Assembly: GCF_020215645.1 (NCBI RefSeq)
Contig: NZ_CP084058.1
Location: 3,844,001 to 3,908,000 of the forward strand
DNA from: Nonomuraea gerenzanensis
GTDB lineage: Bacteria; Actinomycetota; Actinomycetes; Streptosporangiales; Streptosporangiaceae
DNA length: 64,000 bases
Reading direction: 5' to 3'
Shown here: piece after piece, positions 44,260 to 53,826 of the stretch
Numbering within the stretch: position 1 is the first letter of the stretch
How the letters are laid out: every line of letters begins with the position of its first letter
Translations under genes and position numbers: made by a program
Notes under the pieces: model-generated
Databases searched by the model: none
The model's input: the letters and a program-made list of their open reading frames with translations, nothing else
What the model was told of the DNA's origin: nothing

Positions 44260-44261
44260 CA

Positions 44262-45503
44262 GTGGCAAACGAAGGCAGCATCCTGACCGCCGCCGACCTG
44301 GCGGGCAACGGCGCGTACGCCAACGACCCCGACGTGCACGGCAAGTTCGGCATCTTCGGCGGCCGCTACGTGCCCGAGGCGCTCATCCCGGCGCTCGACG
44401 AGGTCGCGGCCACCTACGAGAAGGCCAAGAACGACGCGGAGTTCCTGCGCGAGTTCGACCACCTGCTGCGCACGTACGCGGGCCGGCCCACCACGCTGAC
44501 CGACGTGCCCCGCTTCAGCGAGCAGGCCGGCGGCGCGCGGATCGTGCTCAAGCGCGAGGACCTCACCCACACCGGCGCCCACAAGATCAACAACGTGCTG
44601 GGCCAGGCCCTGCTGACCAAGCGGCTGGGCAAGAAGCGGGTGATCGCCGAGACCGGCGCGGGCCAGCACGGCGTGGCCACCGCCACCGCCGCGGCCCTGC
44701 TCGGCCTGGAGTGCGTCATCTACATGGGCGCGGTCGACTGTGAGCGCCAGGCGCTCAACGTCGCCAGGATGAAGCTGCTCGGCGCCACCGTGGTGCCCGT
44801 CAAGAACGGCTCCCAGACGCTGAAGGACGCCATCAACGAGGCCTTCCGCGACTGGGTGACCAACGTCGACACCACCCACTACCTGTTCGGCACCGTGGCG
44901 GGCCCGCACCCGTTCCCCGAGATCGTGCGCGACTTCGCGCGCATCATCGGCGTCGAGGCGCGCCGCCAGATGCTGGAGCTGACCGGCAGGCTGCCCGACG
45001 CGGTGTGCGCGGCGGTCGGCGGCGGCAGCAACGCCATCGGCATCTTCCACGCCTTCATCGGCGACCAGGGCGTCCAGCTCCACGGCTACGAGGCCGCCGG
45101 TCACGGCCTGGAGAGCGGCGAGCACGCGCTCACGCTCACGGCCGGCTCGGTGGGCGTGCTGCACGGCTCGCGCACCTACGTGCTGCAGGACGACGAGGGC
45201 CAGACGATCGAGTCCCACTCGATCTCCGCCGGGCTCGACTACCCGGGCGTCGGCCCCGAGCACGCCTGGCTGAAGGACTCGGGCCGCGCCACCTACCACG
45301 GCGTCACCGACGACCAGGCGATGGCCGCGTTCTCGCTGCTGGCCAGGACCGAGGGCATCATCCCGGCCATCGAGTCCTCCCACGCCCTGGCGGGCGCGCT
45401 GGAGCTGGGCCGCGAGCTCGGCCCCGAGGCGACCATCCTGGTCAACCTCTCCGGCCGCGGCGACAAGGACATGGGCACGGCGATGAAGTACTTCAACCTG
45501 TAA
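44262..45503 (+). CDS. trpB: Tryptophan synthase beta subunit
   Basis: 413 aa, PLP enzyme joining indole and serine. [12 protein letters not shown] near the start, HTGAHKINN (PLP lysine), [13 protein letters not shown] and GGGSNAIG (phosphate loop) mark it as canonical TrpB1. GTG with GAGGG 7 bases upstream. No trpX-like peptide gene lies between trpC and trpB, unlike in Streptomyces coelicolor. Confidence 0.97.
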   Translation: MANEGSILTAADLAGNGAYANDPDVHGKFGIFGGRYVPEALIPALDEVAATYEKAKNDAEFLREFDHLLRTYAGRPTTLTDVPRFSEQAGGARIVLKREDLTHTGAHKINNVLGQALLTKRLGKKRVIAETGAGQHGVATATAAALLGLECVIYMGAVDCERQALNVARMKLLGATVVPVKNGSQTLKDAINEAFRDWVTNVDTTHYLFGTVAGPHPFPEIVRDFARIIGVEARRQMLELTGRLPDAVCAAVGGGSNAIGIFHAFIGDQGVQLHGYEAAGHGLESGEHALTLTAGSVGVLHGSRTYVLQDDEGQTIESHSISAGLDYPGVGPEHAWLKDSGRATYHGVTDDQAMAAFSLLARTEGIIPAIESSHALAGALELGRELGPEATILVNLSGRGDKDMGTAMKYFNL

Positions 45504-45609
45504 GACTCCCGACGTCCGCGCCGGGCGCGAGTCCTCCCGGCGCGGGGGATTCAGGGGCGGGCCCGCCGCAGGGCATCATGGGAGGACTCGACCTTCGAAA
45601 CGGACAGAC

Positions 45610-46404
45610 ATGACGACTCTTCAGACGGTTTTCGCCAAGGCGAAGGCGGACAACCGGGCCGCGCTCGTCGGCTACCTGCCCGCCGGCTTCCCCACCAAGG
45701 GTGGTGACGTCGCCGCCGCCGCGGCCCTGGTGGAGGCCGGCTGCGACGTCATCGAGATCGGCCTGCCCTACTCCGACCCGCTGATGGACGGCCCCACCAT
45801 CCAGGACGCGGTGCACAGGTCGCTGACCAACGGCACCCGCATCGCCGACGTGATGCGCACGGTCGAGGGCGTGGCCGCCACCGGCGCCGCCACACTCGTC
45901 ATGACGTACTGGAACCCGATCGACAAGTACGGCGCCGACCGGTTCGCCCGTGACCTGGCCAACGCGGGCGGCGTGGGCACGATCACGCCCGACCTGACGC
46001 CCGAGGAGTCGGAGCCGTGGCGGGAGGCGTCCGCGGCGGCGGGCATCGACACGGTGTTCCTGGTCGCGCCCAGCTCGACCGAGGCGCGCATCAAGGCCGT
46101 CGTCGACTGCTGCACCGGTTTCGTGTACGCGGCGTCGCTGATGGGCGTCACCGGCGCCAGGGAGACCGTCAACGTCGCGGCCGAGGGCCTGGTCAAGCGG
46201 ACCAAGGCGCACACCGATCTGCCGGTGTGCGTGGGGCTGGGGGTCGGCACGGGGGCGCAGGCGGCCGAGGTGGCCACCTATGCCGACGGGGTGATCGTGG
46301 GGTCGGCGTTCATCCGCCGCATCCTCGACGCGCCCGACGAGGCCGCCGGGCGGGAGTCCATCGGGACGCTGGCCCGTGACATGGCCAGGGGCGTGCGTCG
46401 CTGA
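45610..46404 (+). CDS. trpA: Tryptophan synthase alpha subunit
   Basis: 264 aa barrel. CDVIEIGLPYSDPLMDGPTIQ holds the catalytic Glu and Asp; GVTGARETVN and GVGTGAQAAEVATYADGVIVGSA form the phosphate site. Cleaves IGP to indole. 106 bp after trpB; followed by a terminator-like hairpin. Confidence 0.97.
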   Translation: MTTLQTVFAKAKADNRAALVGYLPAGFPTKGGDVAAAAALVEAGCDVIEIGLPYSDPLMDGPTIQDAVHRSLTNGTRIADVMRTVEGVAATGAATLVMTYWNPIDKYGADRFARDLANAGGVGTITPDLTPEESEPWREASAAAGIDTVFLVAPSSTEARIKAVVDCCTGFVYAASLMGVTGARETVNVAAEGLVKRTKAHTDLPVCVGLGVGTGAQAAEVATYADGVIVGSAFIRRILDAPDEAAGRESIGTLARDMARGVRR

Positions 46405-46422
46405 GGCCGGCTCGTTGACCTG

Positions 46423-46455
46423 AAAGCGCGGTTCCCCAACGGGGGGCCGCGCTTT
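46423..46455 (+). terminator. Hairpin downstream of trpA
   Basis: AAAGCGCGG (46423-46431) pairs with CCGCGCTTT (46447-46455), with an inner CCCC/GGGG stem. Ends in TTT. Likely terminator of the trp operon ahead of the GH101 gene. Confidence 0.7.
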
Positions 46456-46490
46456 ACCGTCTATGTCAGACGGTCCCGAAAGGACGGGTC

Positions 46491-49400
46491 ATGCGTCCCC
46501 TGTTACTCGCAGCAGCCCTCGCCCTCACGGCCACGGCCGCTCCGCCACCGCCGCCCGCCGCCGCCACGACACCGCCGCCTTCCGCCGCGGCTGCCGCCTC
46601 ACTTCCGCCGCCCACCGGCTCCGCGACTGGCGCCTCGCCCGCGCTCGCCGCGTCCGCGGCTTCTGCGGCGAACCCGGAGCAGGCACCGCCCGGGCCGGAG
46701 CCGACCCCCACCTACGAGCTGCCCTCCCCGGAGCCCCGGCCCACCGGCGCGCCGCCGCCCAGCCCGACCGCGCAGAACCTGCCGCCCACCCCCGCCCAGG
46801 TGGCCGAGCCGATCACGATCGCGTCGGCGGCCCTGCGCGTGGAGCTGGACCCGGCCTTCCCGCGCGTCCTGCGCTACACCGACCGCGCGAGCGGCGCCAC
46901 GCTCGGCGGCAGCACGGGAGTGCCCGCCGTGGTGATCAACGGCTCGCCCAGACCCGCCCAGGTACGGCTGACCGCTGACGACGGCGCCACCGCCCGCTAC
47001 CGGCTCGACCTCGGCGACGGCGTCGCACTCCGGGCCAGCATCGGCGTCAGGGGCAGGGTGACGACGTTCGCGATCGACGAGGTGACCGACACCGAGGCGT
47101 TCAGGGTCGGCACCATCGACCTGCCGGGCCACGACCTGGTGTCCGTGTCCAGCGCCCACCCCGGCGCGGCCACCGCGTTCACCCGCCTGGACCCGAACTC
47201 CACCCGCACCGCCGACGTCTTCGCCCAGGTCACCGCGGACACGCCGGCGGAGGAGACGCCGGTCGGAGCCACGTACGCGATCGTGCACACCGACCGCCTG
47301 GCCGCGGCCGTCGAGACGAACTCGACCTACGACCGCGCGTCAGGCGCGACCGACAGGGACGCCGCCAGGCTCTGGCACCAGGCCAGGAAGGACCAGGACG
47401 GCACGGTACGGGTGGGCGTCTGGAGCGGCCAGTGGACGCACCGCGCGAGCGGCTCGCCGTTCACGGAGGAACGCCCGTGGGCCAGGATCGTGGTCACCCC
47501 GGAGGCGAACGGCGACGGCACGCTCGACTGGCAGGACGGCGCGATCGCGTTCCGCGGCATCGCGATCAAGGCGCTCGGCGCCGGGCAGACCAGGGACCGG
47601 GTGGTCACGCACATCCCGTTCAACTTCTCCAGCCAGGCCGCCCACCCGTTCCTGCGCACGCTGGACGACGTCAAGCGCATCGCGCTGGCCACCGACGGGC
47701 TCGGGCAGCTCGCGCTGCTCAAGGGGTACCAGTCGGAGGGGCACGACTCCGCGCACCCCGACTACGGCGGCAACTACAACCGCCGCGCGGGCGGCCTCGC
47801 CGACCTCAACACCCTGGTGGCGGCGGGCCGGGCGTGGAACGCCACGTTCGGCGTGCACGTCAACGCCACCGAGGCCTACCCCGAGGCGAAGAGCTTCGAC
47901 GAGCAGCTCGTGAACAAGGACGCCAAGGGCTGGAACTGGCTCGACCAGGCGTACCTGATCGACCAGCGCGGCGACCTGACCAGAGGCACGCTCGCCGGAC
48001 GCCTCGCCCGCCTGCGCGAGGAGACGGACAGGAACCTCGCGGTGCTGTACGTGGACGTCTTCCGGCCCTTCGGCTGGGTCGCGGACCGCACGCTGGCCGA
48101 GCTGCGCGCGCAGGGCTGGCAGGTCACCACGGAGTGGTCGGACAAGCTCGAACGCTCCTCGTTGTGGGCACACTGGGCCAACGACCTCAACTACGGCGGC
48201 GTCACCAACAAGGGGCTGAACTCGCAGATCATCCGGTTCGTCCGCAACCACGAGAAGGACGTCTGGAACGCCCATCCGATCCTGGGCAACGCCCGCATCG
48301 TCGAGTTCGAGGGCTGGACGGCGGAGAACGACTTCACCGCCTTTCAGCGCAACATCTGGGAGCACAACCTGCCGGTCAAGTTCCTCCAGCAGCACCCGAT
48401 CACGGACTGGAACGCCGACGAGATCGTGTTCGCGGGAGGCGTGCGCGGCACATACCGGGACGGCAGGCGCGAGCTGTACGCCGGCGGGCGCAAGGTGCTC
48501 GACGGCGGCACCTACCTGCTGCCGTGGAAGGGCCGCTTCTACCACTACAACGCGGCGGGCGGCGAGACCACGTGGGAGGCCGACCGGGCGATGAGCGTGT
48601 ACGAGCTCACCGACCAGGGCCGCGTCCCGGTGGGCACGGTCACCCCGTCGGCCGGGAAGATCACCCTGCGGGCGAAGGCGGGCGTCGCGTACGTGCTCTA
48701 TCCCGGCAAGGCGCCCAGGCAGGCCGATCCCGGATGGGGTCAGGGCAGCGGCGTGCGCGACCCCGGGTTCAACGGCGACAGCCTGCCCGGCTGGACCACC
48801 AGCGGGCCTGTGAACGTGCAGCGCAACGCCCTGGGCCAGCGGGTGGCGCTGCTCGGCGCGGGCCCGCAGGCGCGGCTCGAGCAGCCACTCCGGGGCCTGC
48901 GGCCGGGCCGGACCTACACCGCGTCGGCGTTCGTCGAGGTGCAGCCGGGCGCCACCCGCGCGACCACGCTGGAGGCGGGCGGGCGGTCCGTGACGATGTC
49001 GCGTTCCACGGCCAGGAACTACATGGCCTCCGACGAGAAGCACGACACCTTCTTCCAGCGGGTGAAGGTGACGTTCACCGCGGCGTCGACGGCCACCGTG
49101 CTGCGGATCAGCGCGGCGGCGGGTGAGGGGGAGGTGCGGGTGGACGACGTCCGCGTCTTCGAGCGGGAGCCGGTCGGCGCGGTGGAGACGTTCGAGTCGG
49201 TGGAGCCCGGATGGGGGCCGTTCGTGAAGGGGGACGCGGGCGGGTCGTTCGACGCGCGCACGCACCTGGCCGAGCGGCACGAGCCGTACACGCAGGCCGG
49301 CTGGAACGGCAAGACGGTGGACGACGTGCTGAACGGCGAGTGGTCGCTGAAGGCGCACGAGGAGCGTCAGGGCCTGATCTACCGTACGGTGCCGCAGACG

Positions 49401-50459
49401 GCGTGGTTCGGGCCAGGGCACGCGTACGAGGTGTCGTTCGCCTACCAGAACGCGCTGGCCGGCACCTACCAGTGGGTCACCGGCTACGACCGGGGCGGCG
49501 CCGCCGTGGAGACGCGCCGCACGCCGATCCCCGAGCAGCGGGAGACCGCCCGGTTCAGCGAGCGGGTGGTGGCCGGGTGCGGCGAGGTGTGGGTGGGGCT
49601 GCGCTCGCTGCAGCCGGAGGCGGCCGGGGCCGACTTCGTCCTCGACGACTTCGCCGTCACCGACCTCGGGCCCGCTCAGGACGCCCAGGCGTGCGGGACG
49701 CTGGCGGTGACGCCCGCCTCACCGGTGTTCGAGCAGGGGGCCGCCGGTGAGGTCACCGTGACGTTCACGAACCTCGAAGAGGTGGCGGTCCAGGACGTGG
49801 CGGTGCGGATGGAGGTGCCCGAGGGCTGGACGGCGCAGGGCGACGGCGGCGGGACCGTGGAGCCCGGCCAGGCGCTGGCCACGACGTGGCGCGTCACTCC
49901 GCCCGCCGACGCGCCGTACGGGACGTACGAGCTGGCCGCCACCGCCGCCTACACCGTCGGGGGAGCGGCCAGGACGCTGATCGCCGCCGTCTCCGTGCGC
50001 ACGCTTCCGCCGCCGCCCGCGGCCGACGCCTACGCCAGTGACCTGGAGTGGGTCAGCGCGGTCAACGGGTGGGGGCCGGTGGAGCGCGACCGGTCCAACG
50101 GGGACACCGGGGCGGCCGACGGCGGGCCGATCGTCATCGGCGGGCGGGCGTTCGACAAGGGGCTCGGCACGCATGCGCGGGCTCAAGTGCGTTTCTCTCT
50201 AGGAGGGCGGTGTACGTCGTTCACGGCTTTCGTCGGTGTTGACGACGTGCAGACCGTGCGGGGGTCGGTGGAGTTCGGCGTCGTGGCCGATGGGGTGGAG
50301 AAGGCGCGCAGTCCCGTGCTGCGGGCCGCCGACGCCGCGTACGAGCTGAGTGCCGACGTGACGGGCGCCCGGTACGTGGACCTCGTGGCCGGGGACGCGG
50401 GTGACGGCATCGGCAACGATCACGCGGACTGGGGCGAGGCCCGCTTCGGCTGCTCCTGA
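46491..50459 (+). CDS. Secreted endo-alpha-N-acetylgalactosaminidase (GH101)
   Basis: 1322 aa. Signal peptide at 1-17, a ~100-residue Ala/Pro-rich linker, then an N-terminal beta-sandwich. The catalytic barrel has the GH101 strings NYNRRAGGLADLN, GVHVNATEAYPEAKSFD, LYVDVF (nucleophile candidate D522) and TTEWSDK (acid/base candidate E548), plus HWANDLNYGGVTNKGLNSQI and FEGWTAENDF. Galactose-binding-like modules (about 750-1060), a NEW3-like beta domain (about 1070-1170) and a C-terminal NPCBM domain (about 1180-1322) follow. GH101 releases Gal-beta1,3-GalNAc from Ser/Thr O-glycans. ATG with AAGGA 8 bases upstream. No glycan transporter is nearby. Confidence 0.88.
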   Translation: MRPLLLAAALALTATAAPPPPPAAATTPPPSAAAAASLPPPTGSATGASPALAASAASAANPEQAPPGPEPTPTYELPSPEPRPTGAPPPSPTAQNLPPTPAQVAEPITIASAALRVELDPAFPRVLRYTDRASGATLGGSTGVPAVVINGSPRPAQVRLTADDGATARYRLDLGDGVALRASIGVRGRVTTFAIDEVTDTEAFRVGTIDLPGHDLVSVSSAHPGAATAFTRLDPNSTRTADVFAQVTADTPAEETPVGATYAIVHTDRLAAAVETNSTYDRASGATDRDAARLWHQARKDQDGTVRVGVWSGQWTHRASGSPFTEERPWARIVVTPEANGDGTLDWQDGAIAFRGIAIKALGAGQTRDRVVTHIPFNFSSQAAHPFLRTLDDVKRIALATDGLGQLALLKGYQSEGHDSAHPDYGGNYNRRAGGLADLNTLVAAGRAWNATFGVHVNATEAYPEAKSFDEQLVNKDAKGWNWLDQAYLIDQRGDLTRGTLAGRLARLREETDRNLAVLYVDVFRPFGWVADRTLAELRAQGWQVTTEWSDKLERSSLWAHWANDLNYGGVTNKGLNSQIIRFVRNHEKDVWNAHPILGNARIVEFEGWTAENDFTAFQRNIWEHNLPVKFLQQHPITDWNADEIVFAGGVRGTYRDGRRELYAGGRKVLDGGTYLLPWKGRFYHYNAAGGETTWEADRAMSVYELTDQGRVPVGTVTPSAGKITLRAKAGVAYVLYPGKAPRQADPGWGQGSGVRDPGFNGDSLPGWTTSGPVNVQRNALGQRVALLGAGPQARLEQPLRGLRPGRTYTASAFVEVQPGATRATTLEAGGRSVTMSRSTARNYMASDEKHDTFFQRVKVTFTAASTATVLRISAAAGEGEVRVDDVRVFEREPVGAVETFESVEPGWGPFVKGDAGGSFDARTHLAERHEPYTQAGWNGKTVDDVLNGEWSLKAHEERQGLIYRTVPQTAWFGPGHAYEVSFAYQNALAGTYQWVTGYDRGGAAVETRRTPIPEQRETARFSERVVAGCGEVWVGLRSLQPEAAGADFVLDDFAVTDLGPAQDAQACGTLAVTPASPVFEQGAAGEVTVTFTNLEEVAVQDVAVRMEVPEGWTAQGDGGGTVEPGQALATTWRVTPPADAPYGTYELAATAAYTVGGAARTLIAAVSVRTLPPPPAADAYASDLEWVSAVNGWGPVERDRSNGDTGAADGGPIVIGGRAFDKGLGTHARAQVRFSLGGRCTSFTAFVGVDDVQTVRGSVEFGVVADGVEKARSPVLRAADAAYELSADVTGARYVDLVAGDAGDGIGNDHADWGEARFGCS

Positions 50460-50640
50460 GTCCGTGTCCCTTCGGCGGGGTCCGTGGCTGTCCGGGCGGT
50501 TCATCGGCTCTGGTCGGTCAATGCGGCGACCCTCCCTGCTCGGAGGCGGAAAACTCGCTTAACTGATGCTTATCCGCGACGTGATGCGATGGACTCCGGG
50601 TACTGTGCGCATTCCGGCGCAGAGACAGAGGAGAACGCTT

Positions 50641-51165
50641 GTGGCCGCGTCACTACCGTCACCTTGGGCGAGATCGGCGATACCCTGGGTGACGACCGTC
50701 GCCCGTTTGGTGCTGGGCGGGGTGCTGATCGCGGCGGGTGCGCTCAAGATCGGTAACCCGGCCGACTCCGTCGTGGCGGTCAAGGCCTACCAGTTGCTGC
50801 CAGAATCGATCGCCGTCGCGGTGGGCTACGCCCTGCCGATCCTGGAGATCGTGGTCGGCGTGCTGCTGGTCGTCGGTCTGCTGACCAGGGTGGCCGCGGT
50901 GATCGCCGCGCTGCTCATGTTCGCGTTCGTCTTCGGCATCGGCTGGGCGTGGGCGAAGGGCCTGCGGATCGACTGCGGCTGCTTCGGCGGCGGCGGCCAG
51001 CTCGGAGCCGGGCAGGAGCCGACCTACCTGCTCGACATCCTGCGCGACTTCGGCCTCGTGCTGCTCGGCGCGTGGGTCGCGCGTTTCCCGCCGGGCCGCT
51101 TCGCGCTCGACGGGGCCCTCGGGCTCGGGGGCGATACTCATGATGAGGACGAGGGGGACGACTGA
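50641..51165 (+). CDS. MauE/DoxX-family membrane protein
   Basis: 174 aa, four hydrophobic helices. VARLVLGGVLIAAGALKI and the DCGCFGGGG motif (Cys-x-Cys) are typical of MauE/DoxX relatives that work with thiol-redox proteins. GTG start with GAGGAG 7 bases upstream. Followed with a 1-bp overlap by a DsbA-like gene. TACTGT at 50601-50606 could be the -10. Confidence 0.85.
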   Translation: MAASLPSPWARSAIPWVTTVARLVLGGVLIAAGALKIGNPADSVVAVKAYQLLPESIAVAVGYALPILEIVVGVLLVVGLLTRVAAVIAALLMFAFVFGIGWAWAKGLRIDCGCFGGGGQLGAGQEPTYLLDILRDFGLVLLGAWVARFPPGRFALDGALGLGGDTHDEDEGDD

Positions 51166-51929
51166 TGAGCAAGGGTGAGCGGACGAAGACGAAGTCTCAG
51201 TCGGCGCGCGAGAAGATCAAGGCGCAGCAGGCCGAGCAGCGGGCCAGGGAGAAGCGCCGCAAGACGATCACGTACGTGACCGCGGGCGCCGTCGCGGTGG
51301 CCGCGGTCGGGCTCGGCTGGTGGTACGCCGCCAGCATCTCCCGCTCGGAGGAGGCCACCGGCGCCCTCGCGCCCGTCACCGTGCAGGCCGACGGCACCGC
51401 CGTGATGGCCAAGGCCGGCGTCACCGCGCCCGTCGTCGACATCTACGAGGACTTCCAGTGCCCGGCCTGCAAGGAGCTGGAGCGCGTCAGCGGCCAGACC
51501 TTCAAGAACCTCGCCGCAGAGGGCAAGGCCAAGGTCGTCTTCCACCCGATCACGATCTTCTCCCAGGAGCCGACCAAGTCCAACTCCGTACGCGCGGGCA
51601 ACGCCGCCAGGTGCGTCGCCGACGGCAAGCAGTGGCTGGCCTTCCACGACCTGCTCTTCGCCAACCAGCCCTCGGAGACCGAGGAGGGTTTCAAGGTCGA
51701 CCAGCTCCAGCAGTGGGGCAAGGAGGCGGGGGTGAGCTCGCCCGGCTTCGACCAGTGTGTCGCGTCCAACAAGAACGCCCAGGCGCACCTCGCGTACAGC
51801 AAGAAGATCAGCGACGAGCAGAAGCTCGACCACACGCCGACAGTGAAATTGAACGGCACAGAAATAGACAATCAGGTACTGTTCAGTCCGTCGCAACTGC
51901 GCGATGAGATTACGGGGGCCGCCAAGTAG
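51165..51929 (+). CDS. DsbA/thioredoxin-fold membrane-anchored oxidoreductase
   Basis: 254 aa. Lys/Arg-rich N-terminus, one membrane anchor (about 35-57), then a DsbA-like domain with active site DFQCPACKE and the cis-Pro loop in DHTPTVKLNG. Extracytoplasmic thiol oxidation or isomerisation. Overlaps the MauE-like gene; that membrane protein is a probable redox partner. A similar gene precedes lgt in other actinomycetes. Confidence 0.9.
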   Translation: MSKGERTKTKSQSAREKIKAQQAEQRAREKRRKTITYVTAGAVAVAAVGLGWWYAASISRSEEATGALAPVTVQADGTAVMAKAGVTAPVVDIYEDFQCPACKELERVSGQTFKNLAAEGKAKVVFHPITIFSQEPTKSNSVRAGNAARCVADGKQWLAFHDLLFANQPSETEEGFKVDQLQQWGKEAGVSSPGFDQCVASNKNAQAHLAYSKKISDEQKLDHTPTVKLNGTEIDNQVLFSPSQLRDEITGAAK

Positions 51930-51955
51930 CCTCGCTTCCGCTACCCTCACCTGAC

Positions 51956-53125
51956 ATGCCCCTTGCCTCGATTCCCAGCCCTTCCCAAGGGGTCTGGTAT
52001 CTCGGAATCATCCCGATCCGGGCTTATGCGCTATGCATCGTGCTCGGCGTCGTCGTCGCCGTCTGGCTGAGCGAGCGCCGCTGGCGCGCCCGCGGTGGCG
52101 AGCCGGGGACGATCATCGACATCGCGGTCCCCGCGGTCATCTTCGGCCTGATCGGCGGCCGGCTCTACCACGTCATCACCGACTGGCAGACCTACTTCGG
52201 CAGCCGCGCGATCAAGGAGCCGATCCAGGCCCTGTACATCTGGGAGGGCGGCCTCGGCATCTGGGGCGCGATCGCGCTCGGTGGCGTCGGCGTCTGGTGG
52301 GCCGCGCGCAGACGCGGCCTGTCCATGACCGCGCTCGCCGACACGATCGCGCCCGGCATCGCCTTCGCGCAGGCCATCGGCCGCTGGGGCAACTGGTTCA
52401 ACCAGGAGCTGTACGGCTCGCCGACCACGCTCCCGTGGGGCCTGGAGATCGACGTCGACCACGGCGGCGAGCCCGGCGTCCTCTACCACCCGACGTTCCT
52501 GTACGAGTCGCTGTGGGACGTCGCGCTCGGCTTCGCGCTCATCTACCTGGGCCGCCGCCTCGCGCTGCACCACGGGCGGCTGTTCGCGCTCTACGTCGCC
52601 GGCTACACCCTCGGCCGCTTCTGGATCGAGGGGCTGCGCATCGACCCCGTCGGCGGGGTGGACCACGCGGTGGAGTTCCTCGGCCTGCGGATCAACCAGT
52701 GGACCTCGATCGTGCTGTTCGTGGGGGCGCTGGTGTACTTCTGGGCCACCAGGAACAAGACGGGCGAGGAGATCGTCGTCTCGCCGTCGTCCCACTACGA
52801 CCCTGACCCGGCTCATTCCTCCGGCCAGGCCGACATCGACACGCCCGAGCAGGAGACGCCGGAGAAGGACGGGACCTCGGGCTCGGAACCGGACCAGGAA
52901 GGGGCTGCCCCGAAGGCTGAGTCCACCTCGGACGAGGAGCCCCCGGCGAAGGCGGAAGCGGCCGCCGACCCGGGCGCCGGAGCCCCTGCCGGCACGGCCG
53001 CCGGCACGGCCGCCGACACGGCCGCCGACACGGCCACCGACACGGCTTCCGACGCCGATGCTGACGACGACCGGGCGGAGCTTTCCGACGCCGAGCCCGT
53101 GACGAAGGAGAAGAACTCGCGATGA
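51956..53125 (+). CDS. lgt: Prolipoprotein diacylglyceryl transferase
   Basis: 389 aa, seven-helix Lgt. Signature GRWGNWFNQELYG, HPTFLYESLWD and GRFWIEGLRID are present. Transfers diacylglyceryl to the lipobox Cys of prolipoproteins. The C-terminal ~110 residues are an acidic, Ala/Asp/Glu/Thr-rich cytoplasmic tail, including five 12-bp repeats; such tails occur in actinobacterial Lgt. TACCCT 8 bases before the ATG may be a -10. The stop overlaps the VIT gene (ATGA). Confidence 0.95.
   Translation: MPLASIPSPSQGVWYLGIIPIRAYALCIVLGVVVAVWLSERRWRARGGEPGTIIDIAVPAVIFGLIGGRLYHVITDWQTYFGSRAIKEPIQALYIWEGGLGIWGAIALGGVGVWWAARRRGLSMTALADTIAPGIAFAQAIGRWGNWFNQELYGSPTTLPWGLEIDVDHGGEPGVLYHPTFLYESLWDVALGFALIYLGRRLALHHGRLFALYVAGYTLGRFWIEGLRIDPVGGVDHAVEFLGLRINQWTSIVLFVGALVYFWATRNKTGEEIVVSPSSHYDPDPAHSSGQADIDTPEQETPEKDGTSGSEPDQEGAAPKAESTSDEEPPAKAEAAADPGAGAPAGTAAGTAADTAADTATDTASDADADDDRAELSDAEPVTKEKNSR
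52988..53047 (+). repeat. 12-bp tandem repeat, five units, in the lgt tail
   Basis: Five units of gccgacacggcc type (first two with gccggcacggcc) encoding Ala-Ala-Asp/Gly-Thr tetrapeptides in the cytoplasmic tail. Confidence 0.9.
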
Positions 53126-53826
53126 ACGGTCGCGCGGAGATCCACCACCGACATCGTGACGTCACCGGAGGCTGGTTGCGGCCCTCGGTGTTCGGCGCGA
53201 TGGACGGCCTGGTGTCGAACTTCGCGCTCATCGCGGGTGTCGCGGGCGGCACCACCAACACCAGGGTGATCGCCCTCGGCGGCGTGGCCGGGCTCGCCGC
53301 CGGGGCGCTGTCCATGGCGGGCGGCGAGTACGTCTCGGTGGCCAGCCAGCGCGAGCTGGCTCAGGCCGAGATCGCCGTCGAACGGCGCGAGCTGGCCCGC
53401 CACCCCGACGACGAGCAGGCGGAGCTGGCCCAGACGTTCGTCGACAAGGGCGTGACGCCCGACCTGGCCGCCGAGGTGGCCAGGCAGATCTCGGCGCACC
53501 CCGACCGGGCGCTCGAGGTCCACACCCGCAACGAGCTGGGCGTCGTCCCGGGGGAGCTGCCGTCGCCGACGGTGGCCGCGATCTCGTCGTTCCTGTCGTT
53601 CGCGTTGGGCGCGGTGCTGCCGCTGCTGCCGTATCTGTTCGGAGCCCAGGGGCTGGGTGTGTCGGCGGGGGTCTCGATGGTGGCGCTGTTCGCGGCGGGG
53701 GCGGTGGTCTCCGCCGTGACGGCGCGCAGCTGGTGGTACTCAGGGTTGCGCCAGCTCGTGGTGGGGGCCGTGGCGGCGGGCGTCACGTTCGCCGTGGGCA
53801 CCTCGATCGGGGCGGCGGGGCTGTGA
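53122..53826 (+). CDS. VIT1/CCC1-family divalent metal transporter
   Basis: 234 aa. FGAMDGLVSNFALIAGVAGG and LSMAGGEYVSVASQRE are the family signatures (Asp/Glu metal path). A helical cytoplasmic region (ERRELARHPDDEQAELAQ) and three C-terminal helices follow. Exports or stores Fe2+/Mn2+. Overlaps lgt by 4 bp and abuts the next gene. Confidence 0.9.
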   Translation: MNGRAEIHHRHRDVTGGWLRPSVFGAMDGLVSNFALIAGVAGGTTNTRVIALGGVAGLAAGALSMAGGEYVSVASQRELAQAEIAVERRELARHPDDEQAELAQTFVDKGVTPDLAAEVARQISAHPDRALEVHTRNELGVVPGELPSPTVAAISSFLSFALGAVLPLLPYLFGAQGLGVSAGVSMVALFAAGAVVSAVTARSWWYSGLRQLVVGAVAAGVTFAVGTSIGAAGL

